Assembly: GCA_023627715.1 (NCBI GenBank)
Contig: JAMAHW010000006.1
Coordinates: 1-64,000 of the forward strand
Reading direction: 5' to 3'
DNA length: 64,000 nt
From: Periconia sp. R9002
Lineage: Eukaryota > Ascomycota > Dothideomycetes > Pleosporales > Periconiaceae
Shown here: positions 37,901-47,748 of the stretch, piece by piece
Layout: the number at the start of each line of letters is the position of its first letter
Position numbering within the stretch: position 1 is the first letter of the stretch
The notes under the pieces: model-generated
What the model saw: only the letters and a program-made list of their open reading frames with translations
What the model was told of the DNA's origin: nothing
Databases searched by the model: none
Program-made: the position numbers and the translations under genes

Positions 37901-38302
37901 CCTGGCTTGTCCTTAGGTTTCATCCAACCACACCCATGTACCATTCGTTATGCCGACGATGAGGATTTCCAATGATTGATCAACGCCCTGTTTCGCTAGT
38001 TCGAGGCATTTGCATGTCGCGTTGTAAGATTGTCGAGTGATGCATTTCCCGCAAAAGTAGGCGCCAATGATGTGATAGTGGAAGCATGACCGTGTTTCGC
38101 AGCATCGCACAAGATACTCGTGAGGGCTGGCTCGCATTGATAAAGAAGGCCGCATCCAGACTTCCGTGAGTTGGTATTCTCAGCACCGCGGAGTTCCATC
38201 TTCACTATTAACTGTGTTCCTTGGCTGGGCCTAAACCAAGACAGTTCCTCCTTTACCACATCATCCACACTCGGTATACAACCTAGATAGGATTTTACCA
38301 AG
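34954..38302. other. 3.3-kb region without a well-supported gene
   Basis: The region runs from the copy B start to the repeat-peptide precursor. It contains the shared motif at 35301-35316. On the minus strand at 37913-38376 two overlapping frames are cysteine-containing (RCCETRSCFHYH, then YFCGKC, then ATCKCLEL). They could be exons of a Cys-rich protein, but no convincing splice model joins them. No transposon ORF or clear RIP signature is present. Confidence 0.45.
35301..35316 (-). promoter_or_regulatory. Shared 16-bp motif upstream of DUF3176 copy B
   Basis: GCGCTGCGGCACAGCA on the plus strand is identical to the motif of copy A. It lies about 350 bp upstream of the copy B start and has the same orientation relative to the gene. 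Confidence 0.6.
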
Positions 38303-38694
38303 ATGCAGGGACGATTCTTCTTTCTGCTTGCGTCTCTTCTTCTGTCCGTTGTTGCTATTCCAATTCCATCTTTCAAGGTACGTGGTGGCTAAACCAAAGG
38401 CGATACGTATCAGCAAAACGACTGACAACTGTAAAGGCTATCGTCAGAGACACGATACATGCGGTTCTCCCACGTACAGAAGTCGACGGCGGCTCGGGCT
38501 GGTCCAAACGTACAGAGGTCGACGGTGGCTCGGGCTGGTCCAAACGTACAGAAGTTGACGGTGGCTCGGGCTGGTCCAAACGTACAGAAGTCGACGGCGG
38601 CTCGGGCTGGTCCAAACGTACAGAAGTCGATGGCGGCTCAGGCTGGTCCAAACGCCACGAAAAGCGCGATGGGGCCAAGAACGATAGAGAATGA
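38303..38694 (+). CDS. Kex2-processed repeat peptide precursor (dikaritin/KEP-like)
   Basis: The spliced model is join(38303..38377, 38437..38694), 110 aa, with a 59-nt intron (GTACGT donor, CTGAC branch, AAAG acceptor). MQGRFFFLLASLLLSVVAIP is a signal peptide. A short leader ending HAVLPR is followed by five identical 12-residue repeats, TEVDGGSGWSKR, then HEKR and a short acidic/basic tail. Every repeat ends in Lys-Arg, the cleavage site of the Golgi protease Kex2, so the precursor should release up to five copies of TEVDGGSGWS. Precursors of dikaritin RiPPs (ustiloxin, phomopsin, asperipin types) and Kex2-processed repeat proteins have this layout. The repeats differ at DNA level only at synonymous third positions. 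No UstY (DUF3328) oxidase is visible nearby. The core lacks Cys and Tyr; its one aromatic residue is Trp. Confidence 0.85.
38476..38655 (+). repeat. Five 36-bp tandem coding repeats
   Basis: Five contiguous 36-nt units encode TEVDGGSGWSKR. Differences between units (GAG/GAA, GTC/GTT, GAC/GAT, GGC/GGT, TCG/TCA, CGT/CGC) are all silent. That supports translation in this frame and selection on the peptide; recent duplication or gene conversion would also keep the copies alike. Confidence 0.95.
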
Positions 38695-38873
38695 TTTTCG
38701 GGAATCTTTCTCCATCATGGCATCCGACAGCAGTCCCTCCCGATGGAAGAATCTTCCCGAGGAGATGAGGTTTTTTCGTCATACTATTTCCGATTTCTTT
38801 CTTTTGTATCTTTTTTTTCACTCTTATTTGTTTTCATAATACCGACGGGAATCCTTCGAACGTACGGGCATGG

Positions 38874-41306
38874 TCAGATCCAACCGGGGGGAGGTTGGTA
38901 CTGCTTTGGGTTTGGAGTGATGGGAGAAAATAGGCTTCCAGATACCCTCCAACCCTTCGTAGCATGTAATTTTACTTTTAATTCCTTTGCTTTTGCCCTA
39001 GGCGTTCCCTCGTTTGCAGTTTCTGTGATTTTACGTTGCATATCATCTGGCAATCCGTAAAGCAGGGTTGCTATTGCCGAAGTTTTCCAGACGCCCTCTT
39101 TCGAAGTCTTCTTCATGGTTGCGAGGAGAAAAAGCGAACTGAGGAAAAGTAGACTCAAAGGTAGCGACAACCACAGCCAACGTACCAAGACAAAAGCCTC
39201 GAGGCTAAAAGCATCTCCCTCCGTATACACGGAACTTGGATTGGCGCGCATGAGGTTTGTTAAGGCCGTAGCAAGTTCATCCATTTGCCGGCTTATATTT
39301 TTGGGTCCGGACCAAGGGTCGAAGTCAAGCTGTCGTTGTGATGGCGGACCTGACTGATAAGTTCTGTATCGCAGCCAAGGAGTAGCAGTTGATCGGTTTG
39401 GCATGGTATAAAAATAAGGGAAACCTTCCCAAAAAACCATCTCAACTTTACTAAAAGTATTGTTGTCAAGCCCAAATTCGACTACATCCGAGGTGTTGGC
39501 AGCGGACGGCGTTTTAATTGTTACGTTCTCTCCGTAAGAAATATCTGGCTTGCCATTCTTGGAGACGGTTGTAATCCAAGGGAATGGGCCTCCTGTCTTG
39601 TTTTCGAAGACATCGATTATTTCCTCTTCATAAGCGGCTTGATAATAGGTTGATTTTATCGTCTTGACGCAGAATGAAAGCACACACTCATGGGCGATAG
39701 GGGTTTCGTTTCGTAGAACGCCTTGAAGTCCATTGGCAGAGGATACTACTATGGCATCAAGTAATGTGTTTCGGATATCGGAAAAATAAACGGATCCGTT
39801 ATTGATCAAGGGGACCCGTGCGCCCCTAGTCGTTAAAGGAAGAATCCGGGTAAGAAGCGTCTCGCCTTTCGAAGCTGCGCCTGCCGTAGATCGAACATCC
39901 TCGTTGAGGTATCCAGACATCATGATCGGTGGTCTAGTCTCGTCGTCCGGTTTAAGAAAATAGCCACACATTGTACCGTTCGGGTAGTTCTGCTCCGTAC
40001 CAACACCGGTGAGGTTACCAATCCAATCGACGGTGGTGTTGAGGCATGCAAAAGTGAGCAATTTTGATACTTCTGTACACTTGCTGCAGACGCCAAGTGA
40101 TTTGTAGGGTGCCCATGTGCAATTTCCCGTAGGACAGTTGATGGGAATTTCGGCTCGAGTACCATTTCCAACTAGAATGGGCTGGGTGCCGTTGTCAAAG
40201 AAAAATTTCTTTGCTACGGCAAACCAATCCGGCTCCATTATCGATTGTTCAACACCTCCTCTGTATTCTGGTAGCAGTTTGGGACTATAATGCACGGCTC
40301 TAGGGATTGATCCCACACCATGTAAAGCCCAGCGATCGGGGAAGTCGACAACTTGCTGGAAAAAAGGATCAAGAGCTAGGGAAAATAGCGTTATTATTGC
40401 CCCTAACGCGGCTAATGCCCGACCTTTAGTTCTGATAAGCAACAGGAAGGCCCCCCAGGGGCCTCTGGAAGCGTTGTCAAATATCTCAAAATCCCACATT
40501 GTTTTTGAGTGGCCCTGAAACCAGCTCCACTTTAGCTGTCCCAGGGCCTCGGAGACTGGAAGTATGAGTGCTGCTCCTGATATTTTGGACAAGACCGCAA
40601 TAAAAGCATTGAGAGTCAGTCCGCTAGGCCAATTAGGAATCTTCTTGTTCCTATAAAATATCAAGAAACCGATGATAGTTCCCATGCAGATGGCACTGAT
40701 GAACCAGCAAACTATCTCTAAGAGCCATCTCTTGAGGACATTTCCAGACAGACTGTAACGCCAGAGTCCTTCTTCAATCCTCTGGGCAATGTTTGAAGAC
40801 CTTTTGTCGACTTCTGAGGTGGGTGAGGGTGTAGATATGGACGTTCGATCTACTAACGTATCCTGGATTCCCAGGCCTAGTCTGCTTCTTCTTTCGGAAG
40901 CCGGTTGACTCTTTTCGGGCGTTGGTGGTTGGGTACTTGGATCATTTTCCAGTTTAACACGTGGTCGTGCAGAAGGAAAGAAACGTAACGCAGGCCGCCT
41001 GGGAGGTTTCTGAGCGACCTCAGGGGGTGGTTGAGGGAGAGGTTCTGGGATGGGCCAGATAGGAGACAGATTTGTAAATTGAGTTGCTGGCGATGATGGA
41101 GACACATGTGTTGGAAAATTGGGTAGTTGAGTTGATACAGCCGCAAGGTAGCTGATGGACTGTTTCTCGGTTCGAATTTCTGGGCTCGGAGCTATCGGTG
41201 AAATTGATCGGTAGGTTCTCGTTGTGCCAACGTTGTCGTGAGTCTCAAGATAGATAGGAATGTGTGGATAGGGAGGCCATTGCTGGCTTTTCCCTGGTTT
41301 CGACAT
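38874..41306 (-). CDS. DUF3176-family membrane protein, copy C (intronless)
   Basis: One uninterrupted ORF encodes 810 aa. It has the same architecture as copies A and B but no introns: the sequences at both ancestral intron sites (QLKWSWFQGHSK and FDNGTQPILVG) are continuous. The N-terminus is about 120 residues longer and Pro/Ser-rich, so it is likely disordered. The helices, FDNASRGPWG, the external domain with NCTWAPYKSLGVCSKCTEV, the last helix and the tail KGWRVSGSLFSP ending QPPPGWI are all present, so the gene looks intact. It ends 179 bp from the stop of the repeat-peptide precursor, tail to tail, and is divergent from copy D. Intron loss by reverse transcription is possible. Function is unknown. 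Confidence 0.87.
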   Translation of the reverse strand: MSKPGKSQQWPPYPHIPIYLETHDNVGTTRTYRSISPIAPSPEIRTEKQSISYLAAVSTQLPNFPTHVSPSSPATQFTNLSPIWPIPEPLPQPPPEVAQKPPRRPALRFFPSARPRVKLENDPSTQPPTPEKSQPASERRSRLGLGIQDTLVDRTSISTPSPTSEVDKRSSNIAQRIEEGLWRYSLSGNVLKRWLLEIVCWFISAICMGTIIGFLIFYRNKKIPNWPSGLTLNAFIAVLSKISGAALILPVSEALGQLKWSWFQGHSKTMWDFEIFDNASRGPWGAFLLLIRTKGRALAALGAIITLFSLALDPFFQQVVDFPDRWALHGVGSIPRAVHYSPKLLPEYRGGVEQSIMEPDWFAVAKKFFFDNGTQPILVGNGTRAEIPINCPTGNCTWAPYKSLGVCSKCTEVSKLLTFACLNTTVDWIGNLTGVGTEQNYPNGTMCGYFLKPDDETRPPIMMSGYLNEDVRSTAGAASKGETLLTRILPLTTRGARVPLINNGSVYFSDIRNTLLDAIVVSSANGLQGVLRNETPIAHECVLSFCVKTIKSTYYQAAYEEEIIDVFENKTGGPFPWITTVSKNGKPDISYGENVTIKTPSAANTSDVVEFGLDNNTFSKVEMVFWEGFPYFYTMPNRSTATPWLRYRTYQSGPPSQRQLDFDPWSGPKNISRQMDELATALTNLMRANPSSVYTEGDAFSLEAFVLVRWLWLSLPLSLLFLSSLFLLATMKKTSKEGVWKTSAIATLLYGLPDDMQRKITETANEGTPRAKAKELKVKLHATKGWRVSGSLFSPITPNPKQYQPPPGWI

Positions 41307-41730
41307 TGTGTGTATTGTACGTATTAGGTTAATATCTTGAAGATAACGTTTGCAGAAGAACAGTGAAAGCCAGCTTCACTAAGCCAGAAAGTGTCTCATA
41401 GAAGGCTTTGCTGACGAAGAAGTAAGGTGGCTATAGAAAGAAATTAAGCTTGGAGTGACAAATTCAAATCAGAGATTCTGGTCATGACAACTCTTTGGCT
41501 GCTGATATGAATGCATCTGTCAAGGATTAGCGCAGACGGCGTAGGTCCCAGATAGGTTCATAAAAACATCAAACTCCTTTGTTACCGGGGCAGTGCCTGT
41601 TGCCTTCTGGAAAAGCCAACAACCGATGGCATTCTCCACTCACAGCGAGGTGTAAGCGCGGTCGACGATCGCACGGCCTGGGAGAAACACCCCGTGAGAG
41701 GAGGCTCAACAACACATTTCCAGGTTTACA

Positions 41731-41743
41731 GCTGTGCCACAGC
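41731..41743. promoter_or_regulatory. Perfect palindromic variant of the shared motif, copy C side
   Basis: GCTGTG-C-CACAGC is a perfect 6+1+6 palindrome. The core of the 16-bp motif at copies A, B and D (GCTGTG-C-CGCAGC) differs from it by one base. It lies about 425 bp upstream of the copy C start. Confidence 0.45.
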
Positions 41744-43263
41744 CATCGGGTGCTTTCAAGCCGAATGCTGGTCAGATACGGGCCTTACAACGACAGAGTA
41801 TAAGCGCTGGTCCTTCTTCCAACACTCAGGGCATAAGCTGTAACCGCTGGAGGGATTCCCATATAATTAGGCTTCGCCCCCATCTTGCATCGGAAGAATA
41901 CGATGCGGGTGGCATGGTCTTTGAATAGGCGGTTGCTGCCGAAAATACGAAACAGAATAACTTTTCCAATATTTCGAATCTGTATATTCCTGCTGTTGAG
42001 GATCAAAATTTGGCGCTGTTGGTAGATGTGAATTCCAAAATTGTTCAGAAGGGCAAAATTAATGTTCAGTTGTTTGTATGCTGCGAAACGCAGACGCGTG
42101 TTCATGGAGAGTTGAGGCTGGGCCAAGACCGCTAATGCAAGCGAAACTCTAATTTTAGCCCCCCCATGTCTTATCGATAGCTATATCTGTTCACCGGTCT
42201 GTCAAACATCATTGGTGTCAATTGGTAGTGCTCATCAATTTATTAACAGCATTGTCGTACGGAAGACACAAATTCATCTTCCAATCAACTGAAAACCTTC
42301 ATGGCGCCTTGCAGAAAAGTGGTTTCGTCCTTCGATGCCATCATTCAGCGGCAAATTTCTCGTTAAACAGCCTCGTAGTGTTTCTACTCAAAATACTGTT
42401 TCAACATCTCCAGCCACAATTTTTGTTTATGCGATCGACCTCTTGCCGCCCTAGGGTAGTAGGGAGCGATCCTTTTGCCGTATTCGCTACCAGTATCATG
42501 CAAAGACGGAAATAAGATGCCAAGATTGAAGGCCACGCCGCATGGTCTGTACTTGGGCGACTACCTAGTTCACTGACCTCCATATGCCCTCACCCGCAAA
42601 GATGCATACAGCCTCGACTCTATGATCACAGTGTGGGGCAAGAGTAGCGTTTTTAGTGTTTTGGAGATACAGCGTAGAGTATCAGAGTGAATCAGTTCAG
42701 CAAGCTAAGATGATGGGTACGAACCAAAGCGCCTAACGCATGAAACTTATCCTGTTGAAATGGGCTGAACATGAAGCAACGAATTATGTAAAATAATCAG
42801 CCAAATCTATGTAGATTCTCCGTTTTTTACAGAAGAACGGTATGAACACACTGATTGTTTAGATCAGTACATACCCAGTACTTCCCAGCAACTCAGATAC
42901 CCTAGTACCCATTCAAGGCACTAGCATCTTACCAAAGTTAGTTCATTGAGTGATGAACGGGAGCACATTTTGTCTCCCAAATCAGGTAACCGACATATAC
43001 AGACCTAATAAGTACATGGTGTACTCAATGATCAATGTACATTGAGCGGGCCGACCTTTCTCCGGCCTATCTCCGCACATGCCGGTCGTTGTTGTTCCTC
43101 AACCATCACCACATTACATCTACAATAACCATGAGCCGCCTCTTATCGTCATCTCCCTCAATGAAACACTACAACATCTAACACTACAATGAAATTTCTT
43201 TCCAAGCGCGATGGTATTCGCCTAACATTTCCCCGGCCGATGAAACCTTTCCAACCGCTAAGT

Positions 43264-43279
43264 TGCTGTGCCGCAGCGC
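43264..43279 (+). promoter_or_regulatory. Shared 16-bp motif upstream of DUF3176 copy D
   Basis: TGCTGTGCCGCAGCGC on the plus strand is the exact reverse complement of the copies at A and B. It is therefore in the same orientation relative to its gene, about 300 bp upstream of the copy D start. Confidence 0.6.
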
Positions 43280-43576
43280 CAACGCAAGACCGCTGGCTAA
43301 CCCGAAATCGATATGACAGCGCGTAACACATACTTTTCGATGGTCCCCCATTCTGTCCATTATACATATGGAAAATCCTGCCTGATTCAATTAGTCTTGA
43401 GCTCCGAGATGGGTAGGTGTTGCTATGCACAGTTGTATCACGCCTTCTTGGCGGCGGCTGCACCACGAGCCTCATGATGAGGCATGCCCCAGACATCGCC
43501 GTTTCCCGTACGAAAATCGTGTCATACACTCAGCTCTCGAATGCGTACGGTAGTGCATGAGTTATTGTGTGCCACA

Positions 43577-45693
43577 ATGTCTCGTTCTACTTCGCCGCCA
43601 TTACCTTTGGCAGAAGATCCACAGCAACAAATCCCACCACAATACACGAACAAGGACTCCCGCCAAACCAAATCCTCCCTGGACGTCACTCAGAAGCTCG
43701 AACGCAACCTTGCTCACCTCAACGCATCCGACAATATTTTCAAGAGATGGGCTTATGAGATCATCAGTTGGTCCGTGAGCGCTCTTTGTATGGCTGCAAT
43801 AGTCGGAATCCTCGTGTTTTGTAACAACAAGACTTTGACAACGTCTTCGATATACCTCACGGCGATATCGGTACTTTCAAAACTAGCTTCAGCCGCCTTG
43901 ATTTTGCCCACATCTGAAGCCCTTGGCCAGTTGAAATGGGACTGGTTCAATGGGAAAAAATCGAAAGAGATTTGGGATTTCGAGATATTTGACAAAGCCT
44001 CGCGTGGTCCCTGGGGGTCCATAATGTTGTTACTCCGCACCAAAGGCAGGTCCCTAGCTGCTCTAGGGGCTATATTGACTGTTCTGTTGCTTGCAAACGA
44101 CACGTTCTTCCAACAAGTTGTTAACCTCCCCGAGCGGTGGATACTGAAGGGCCAAGGCTCTATAGCAAAACTCGTTCGATATGATCCTATCTTATCGATT
44201 GAAACGAGGCAGGGACGTGAGCTCGCGCAACAAGATCTGTATATACGGCCTATACTGGAACAATTCTTTTATGAGAATGGTACGTATGAAACCTAGGTGC
44301 ATCACATCGTGACGAATTAGCATTGTATGGGTGTAACTAATCTATGATGTATGTAACGTCTCTAGGTACCCAGCCAGTAGCTATGGGTAGTGGTAACCGA
44401 CCAGAAGTTCCGGTGTCGTGCCCGACGAGCAATTGTACCTTTCCGGAATTTGATACTCTAGGTGTATGCAGTCAGTGTACAGACATATCTGATCTTCTCC
44501 AATTTGGCTGTCGGTCAGCGCGAATTGACTGGATAGGCAATCTTACAACAACTGGCACCGAAATCGATCAAATGAGTTACCCCAACGGCACAGCATGTGG
44601 CTATTACCTCAATTTCACAAGCGATTCGGCTACCCTTGTGTCTGGATATACCACTACAGACGTGTATTCACCTCTAGGCAATGGTCAATCAGGAGAAGCA
44701 CTCTTGTTGCGGATGATGCCCCTTAGCGCAGTGACAACAAAAGAACAGCTGTGGAGTGGATCACTAAGATTCAAGAACCTACGCAGTCCGATTTTGGATA
44801 CATTAATAGTATCTGCAAAGAACGGCGCGGCTGGGGTTTATCGGAACGAAACACCTCTTGCACAAGAATGCGTGTTATCGTGGTGCGTGAAACACATACG
44901 ATCGTCGTATTCTTACGCTTTACTTGAGGAAGAGGTAACATCCGTTGCCTCCAACACTACGCCGGGCACCAACGCATGGTACAGCCACACCACTAACAAC
45001 TCACTCACTACCATTAGCTTTTTCGAGGATATCAACATACATTTGCCGGGAGACAACTGGACCTACGGAACGACCAATACCACTCATTCAAGAATGATAA
45101 ACACATTCGACGACATCTTCCCATCCTACCTGACCGCCACGAACGAGACTGCAAAGCCCAGCTGGAAAATAAAAAACTATCTCAGAATTATCTCTAAGAG
45201 ATTATTGGTGAGACCGAACCCGTGGATACCTCCAAACAATATCACGACCTACATGGAACGCATGGCAACGGCCATGACCAACGCACTTCGTTCATCGTCT
45301 TCGAATCAAATCGTCGAAGGCTCGGCTTATGCTGTTGAAACCTACGTCAGCGTCCAATGGGCCTGGCTAACCTTCCCCTTCCTCCTCTTAATCCTCAGCC
45401 TTGTATTCCTGGTGGCCACGATGCGGAAAACGGCAACTGGACCGGGTATTTGGAAGACCTCGGCCATGCCAGCGTTGATATACAGTCTACCCAAAGACAT
45501 GCAGAAGGATCTCACACCGCCGTCCATGCGGAAACCTAGTACATCCTCGTCATCGACGTCATCAGAGGGGAAGAGGAATATTAGGATCAGATTGCATCCT
45601 GAGAAAGGGTGGAGGGTGTCGGGACAACCGGTTAGTCCTAGCTCGCCGGTTGTGGTGCTCAGGTCGAATCAGCCTCCTCCAGGGTGGATTTAA
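43577..45693 (+). CDS. DUF3176-family membrane protein, copy D
   Basis: The spliced model is join(43577..44279, 44366..45693), 676 aa with one 86-nt intron. That intron is at the Gly codon of NGTQP, the second intron position of copies A and B. The first position is continuous (QLKWDWFNGKKSKEIWDFE), so one intron has been lost. Features in order are LDVTQKLERNLAHLNAS, two helices, FDKASRGPWG, a third helix, the sequon-rich external domain with NCTFPEFDTLGVCSQCTDI, the last helix (FPFLLLILSLVFLVATM) and the tail KGWRVSGQPVSP ending QPPPGWI. The ATG at 43577 is preferred over 43484 because it gives an N-terminus like those of A and B. It is the only copy on the plus strand. Function is unknown. 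Confidence 0.85.
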
Positions 45694-46333
45694 GTCTTGA
45701 AAGGTCGCAGCCACTTATTATATAATAGCAATAATGTCTCATATGATTCATATCGTTTTTGATTTCGTATGGCATTTACCCAATACCAAACCATTCCCCA
45801 AACCCAGAAAAACTCCATCCTCACCGACGAAAATCTAAAACCCCAATCCCAACCTAAACGCCATCAAAAACATGGTAAACATCATCGCAGATTGTTGGAC
45901 TACTTGCGGTGTTAACAAACTCGAACTATTACCATAACATCCTCAACCAGGACGTGCACACAGAGACATCACCCAAGACGCTACACCCCACCCCGCATCC
46001 CCATCACATCCAACAAAGAACCCTAAACCACACACAAAGACCAATATCTATATGACTTGGCGACCACGCTCCACCATGGAGAAAACAACCCCTTACCTCC
46101 GACACCTCCACAAACGCCATCAATTGAGGCCGGCACCATGCCCTTTTCAGCCAAATTGGCTCTCGTAAGCCATCACACATTCATCCGGCGACACACGTTT
46201 TTCCACCGCTCGTCTTCCCGGTTGTTTTCCTTTCATTACTGCATATATATATACCTATCCCATTTGGCTTACTTTGTTCCGTGCGAAAAAAAAAAAAGTA
46301 AACCTGCTCACCCGCCAACATACACACACACCA
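45694..46333. other. Intergenic between copy D and the bZIP gene
   Basis: These 640 bp contain the 3' flank of copy D and the pyrimidine-rich leader of the bZIP gene. No further feature is seen. Confidence 0.5.
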
Positions 46334-47748
46334 ATGGATGATGATATCGATAATGCCGCCAGTCAGCCAAAGCGCGCCCCCAAAGGTGCTCCGTACAAGC
46401 GCACCATGACGGATAAACGGCGGGATCAGAATCGAGCTGCGCAGAGGAAGTATAGTTCGTTTGGTCCCTTTTTTCCTATTCTATTTCTCCGTAGGATTTG
46501 TTGGTCAATTGGTTTTGCTTTTGGTGTTTTGCTGGTCGCTTCGGAATGTGTATGGATCGATTGATTATATGATCGAAAACAAGACCTTTTTTGTTCATAA
46601 ATACTGAGACTGGATGTGGACTGACCGAAGAAAGCACAGGAGCGAAGCGAAAAGAGCAATTGGCGCAACTGGAGCACCGGGTCAGTGCCTTGACGGACCG
46701 CGGATCAGGAGCAGGACATGTCGAGGGAGAAGTAGGACCATCATCGAACCATCGTGGCAAGGATCACGTAGAACAAATCCAAACCACCACAAACACCATC
46801 CCACAACAACCCTCCCAACCCAACACCACCACAGAGGAAGAACAACCCTCAACCCCACCCCAAAAGGACCCCTCAAACAAACCCACCAAGGACACCACCA
46901 CCCCCTCCTCAAACCTAACAACCCTCCTCCGCCTCCTCCACCCATCCACCAGCACCACCACCAAAGAACCAGACACCGAAACCGAATCCCTCCTCCGCTT
47001 CGCCCTCCGCGAACAATTCGACATCTCCCGCGTCCTCCTCACCGGTCTCCGCGCCCTAAAAGCCGAAACAGAACGAACCTCCATCGCACCGCTAACCCGC
47101 TCCGACGGCGTAGATTGGCGGCCCGAACTCTGGCCTTCGTTTAACCCTTCCCTCACCACCTCGTCCTCTGGAGGAGGAGGATCAGAGATGAGTGGTGTAG
47201 GTGACCTGACGACGCAAATCCTCCCCGACCCCCTCATGAACGGCATCCTCTTGAGGCGGCAAGCCCCGCTCGAAGTCTTCTACTACAACTGTCGCCAAAT
47301 CGGGCTCGCCTTCGAAGAAATGGCACTTCCCACATGTCGGTCGCCATGGTACTCTCCTCCCTCCCCCTCAAACCCCACCTCCTCTGTCAGTCTCCTCCAA
47401 CACCTCGACTCCGTGCCCCCGGACCTAAAACCCACCCCAGCCCAACTAACCATCGCGCACCACCCGTTCTGGGACACGATCCCGTTCCCCTGGATACGGG
47501 AGCGGATCATTACGTTGAGTGCGATGGAGAATCCGCCCTTCAGGTGGCATGATTTGAAGGCGGATATTTTGCAGGGGGGCATGGTGTGTTGGCGGTCGAG
47601 GGCGAGGGAGGAAGGGTTGCCGTGGGATCGGAGGAGTTGGGAGGTAAGGCCGTGGTTTCGGCAGAAGTGGGGGTGGTTGATTGAGGAGCAGGGGAAAGTC
47701 GAGCAGCAGTCGAGGTGGTGGAGGGCCATGCAGGGGCATGAGGTTTGA
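46334..47748 (+). CDS. bZIP transcription factor with DUF3425 domain
   Basis: The spliced model is join(46334..46454, 46640..47748), 409 aa with one 185-nt intron inside the basic region. Splicing joins KRRDQNRAAQRKY to RAKRKEQLAQLEHRV, giving the bZIP signature N-x-x-A-A-Q-R-x-x-R and the start of a short leucine zipper (residues about 28-65). A long Thr/Pro/Gln-rich low-complexity stretch follows. The C-terminal half is a DUF3425 domain: LRRQAPLEVFYYNCRQIGLA, HHPFWDTIPFPWIRERII, and WDRRSWEVRPWFRQKWGWLI. Such bZIP-DUF3425 proteins are nuclear regulators found only in fungi, often tied to stress or secondary metabolism. Its targets are unknown; it lies 640 bp from DUF3176 copy D. Confidence 0.87.

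Larger units (their letters stand above)
41307..43576. other. 2.3-kb divergent intergenic region, DUF3176 copies C and D
   Basis: The region should contain both promoters. It holds a perfect palindrome related to the shared motif (41731-41743), the exact shared motif (43264-43279) and a 14-bp perfect palindrome TCAATGTACATTGA at 43032-43045. No other gene is supported apart from a 45-codon ORF at 43189-43326 discussed among the findings. Confidence 0.5.

Noticed and set aside
38373..38678. Minus-strand frame with repeated RLDQPEPPSTSV units
   Set aside because: It is the antisense reading of the Kex2 repeats. It has no signal peptide or dibasic sites, and the sense frame explains the silent differences between units.
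38303..38694. Alpha-factor-like mating pheromone precursor
   Set aside because: The repeat layout is similar, but the core TEVDGGSGWS lacks the Trp-Cys...Cys pattern of Pezizomycotina pheromones, and there are no X-Ala/X-Pro spacer dipeptides.
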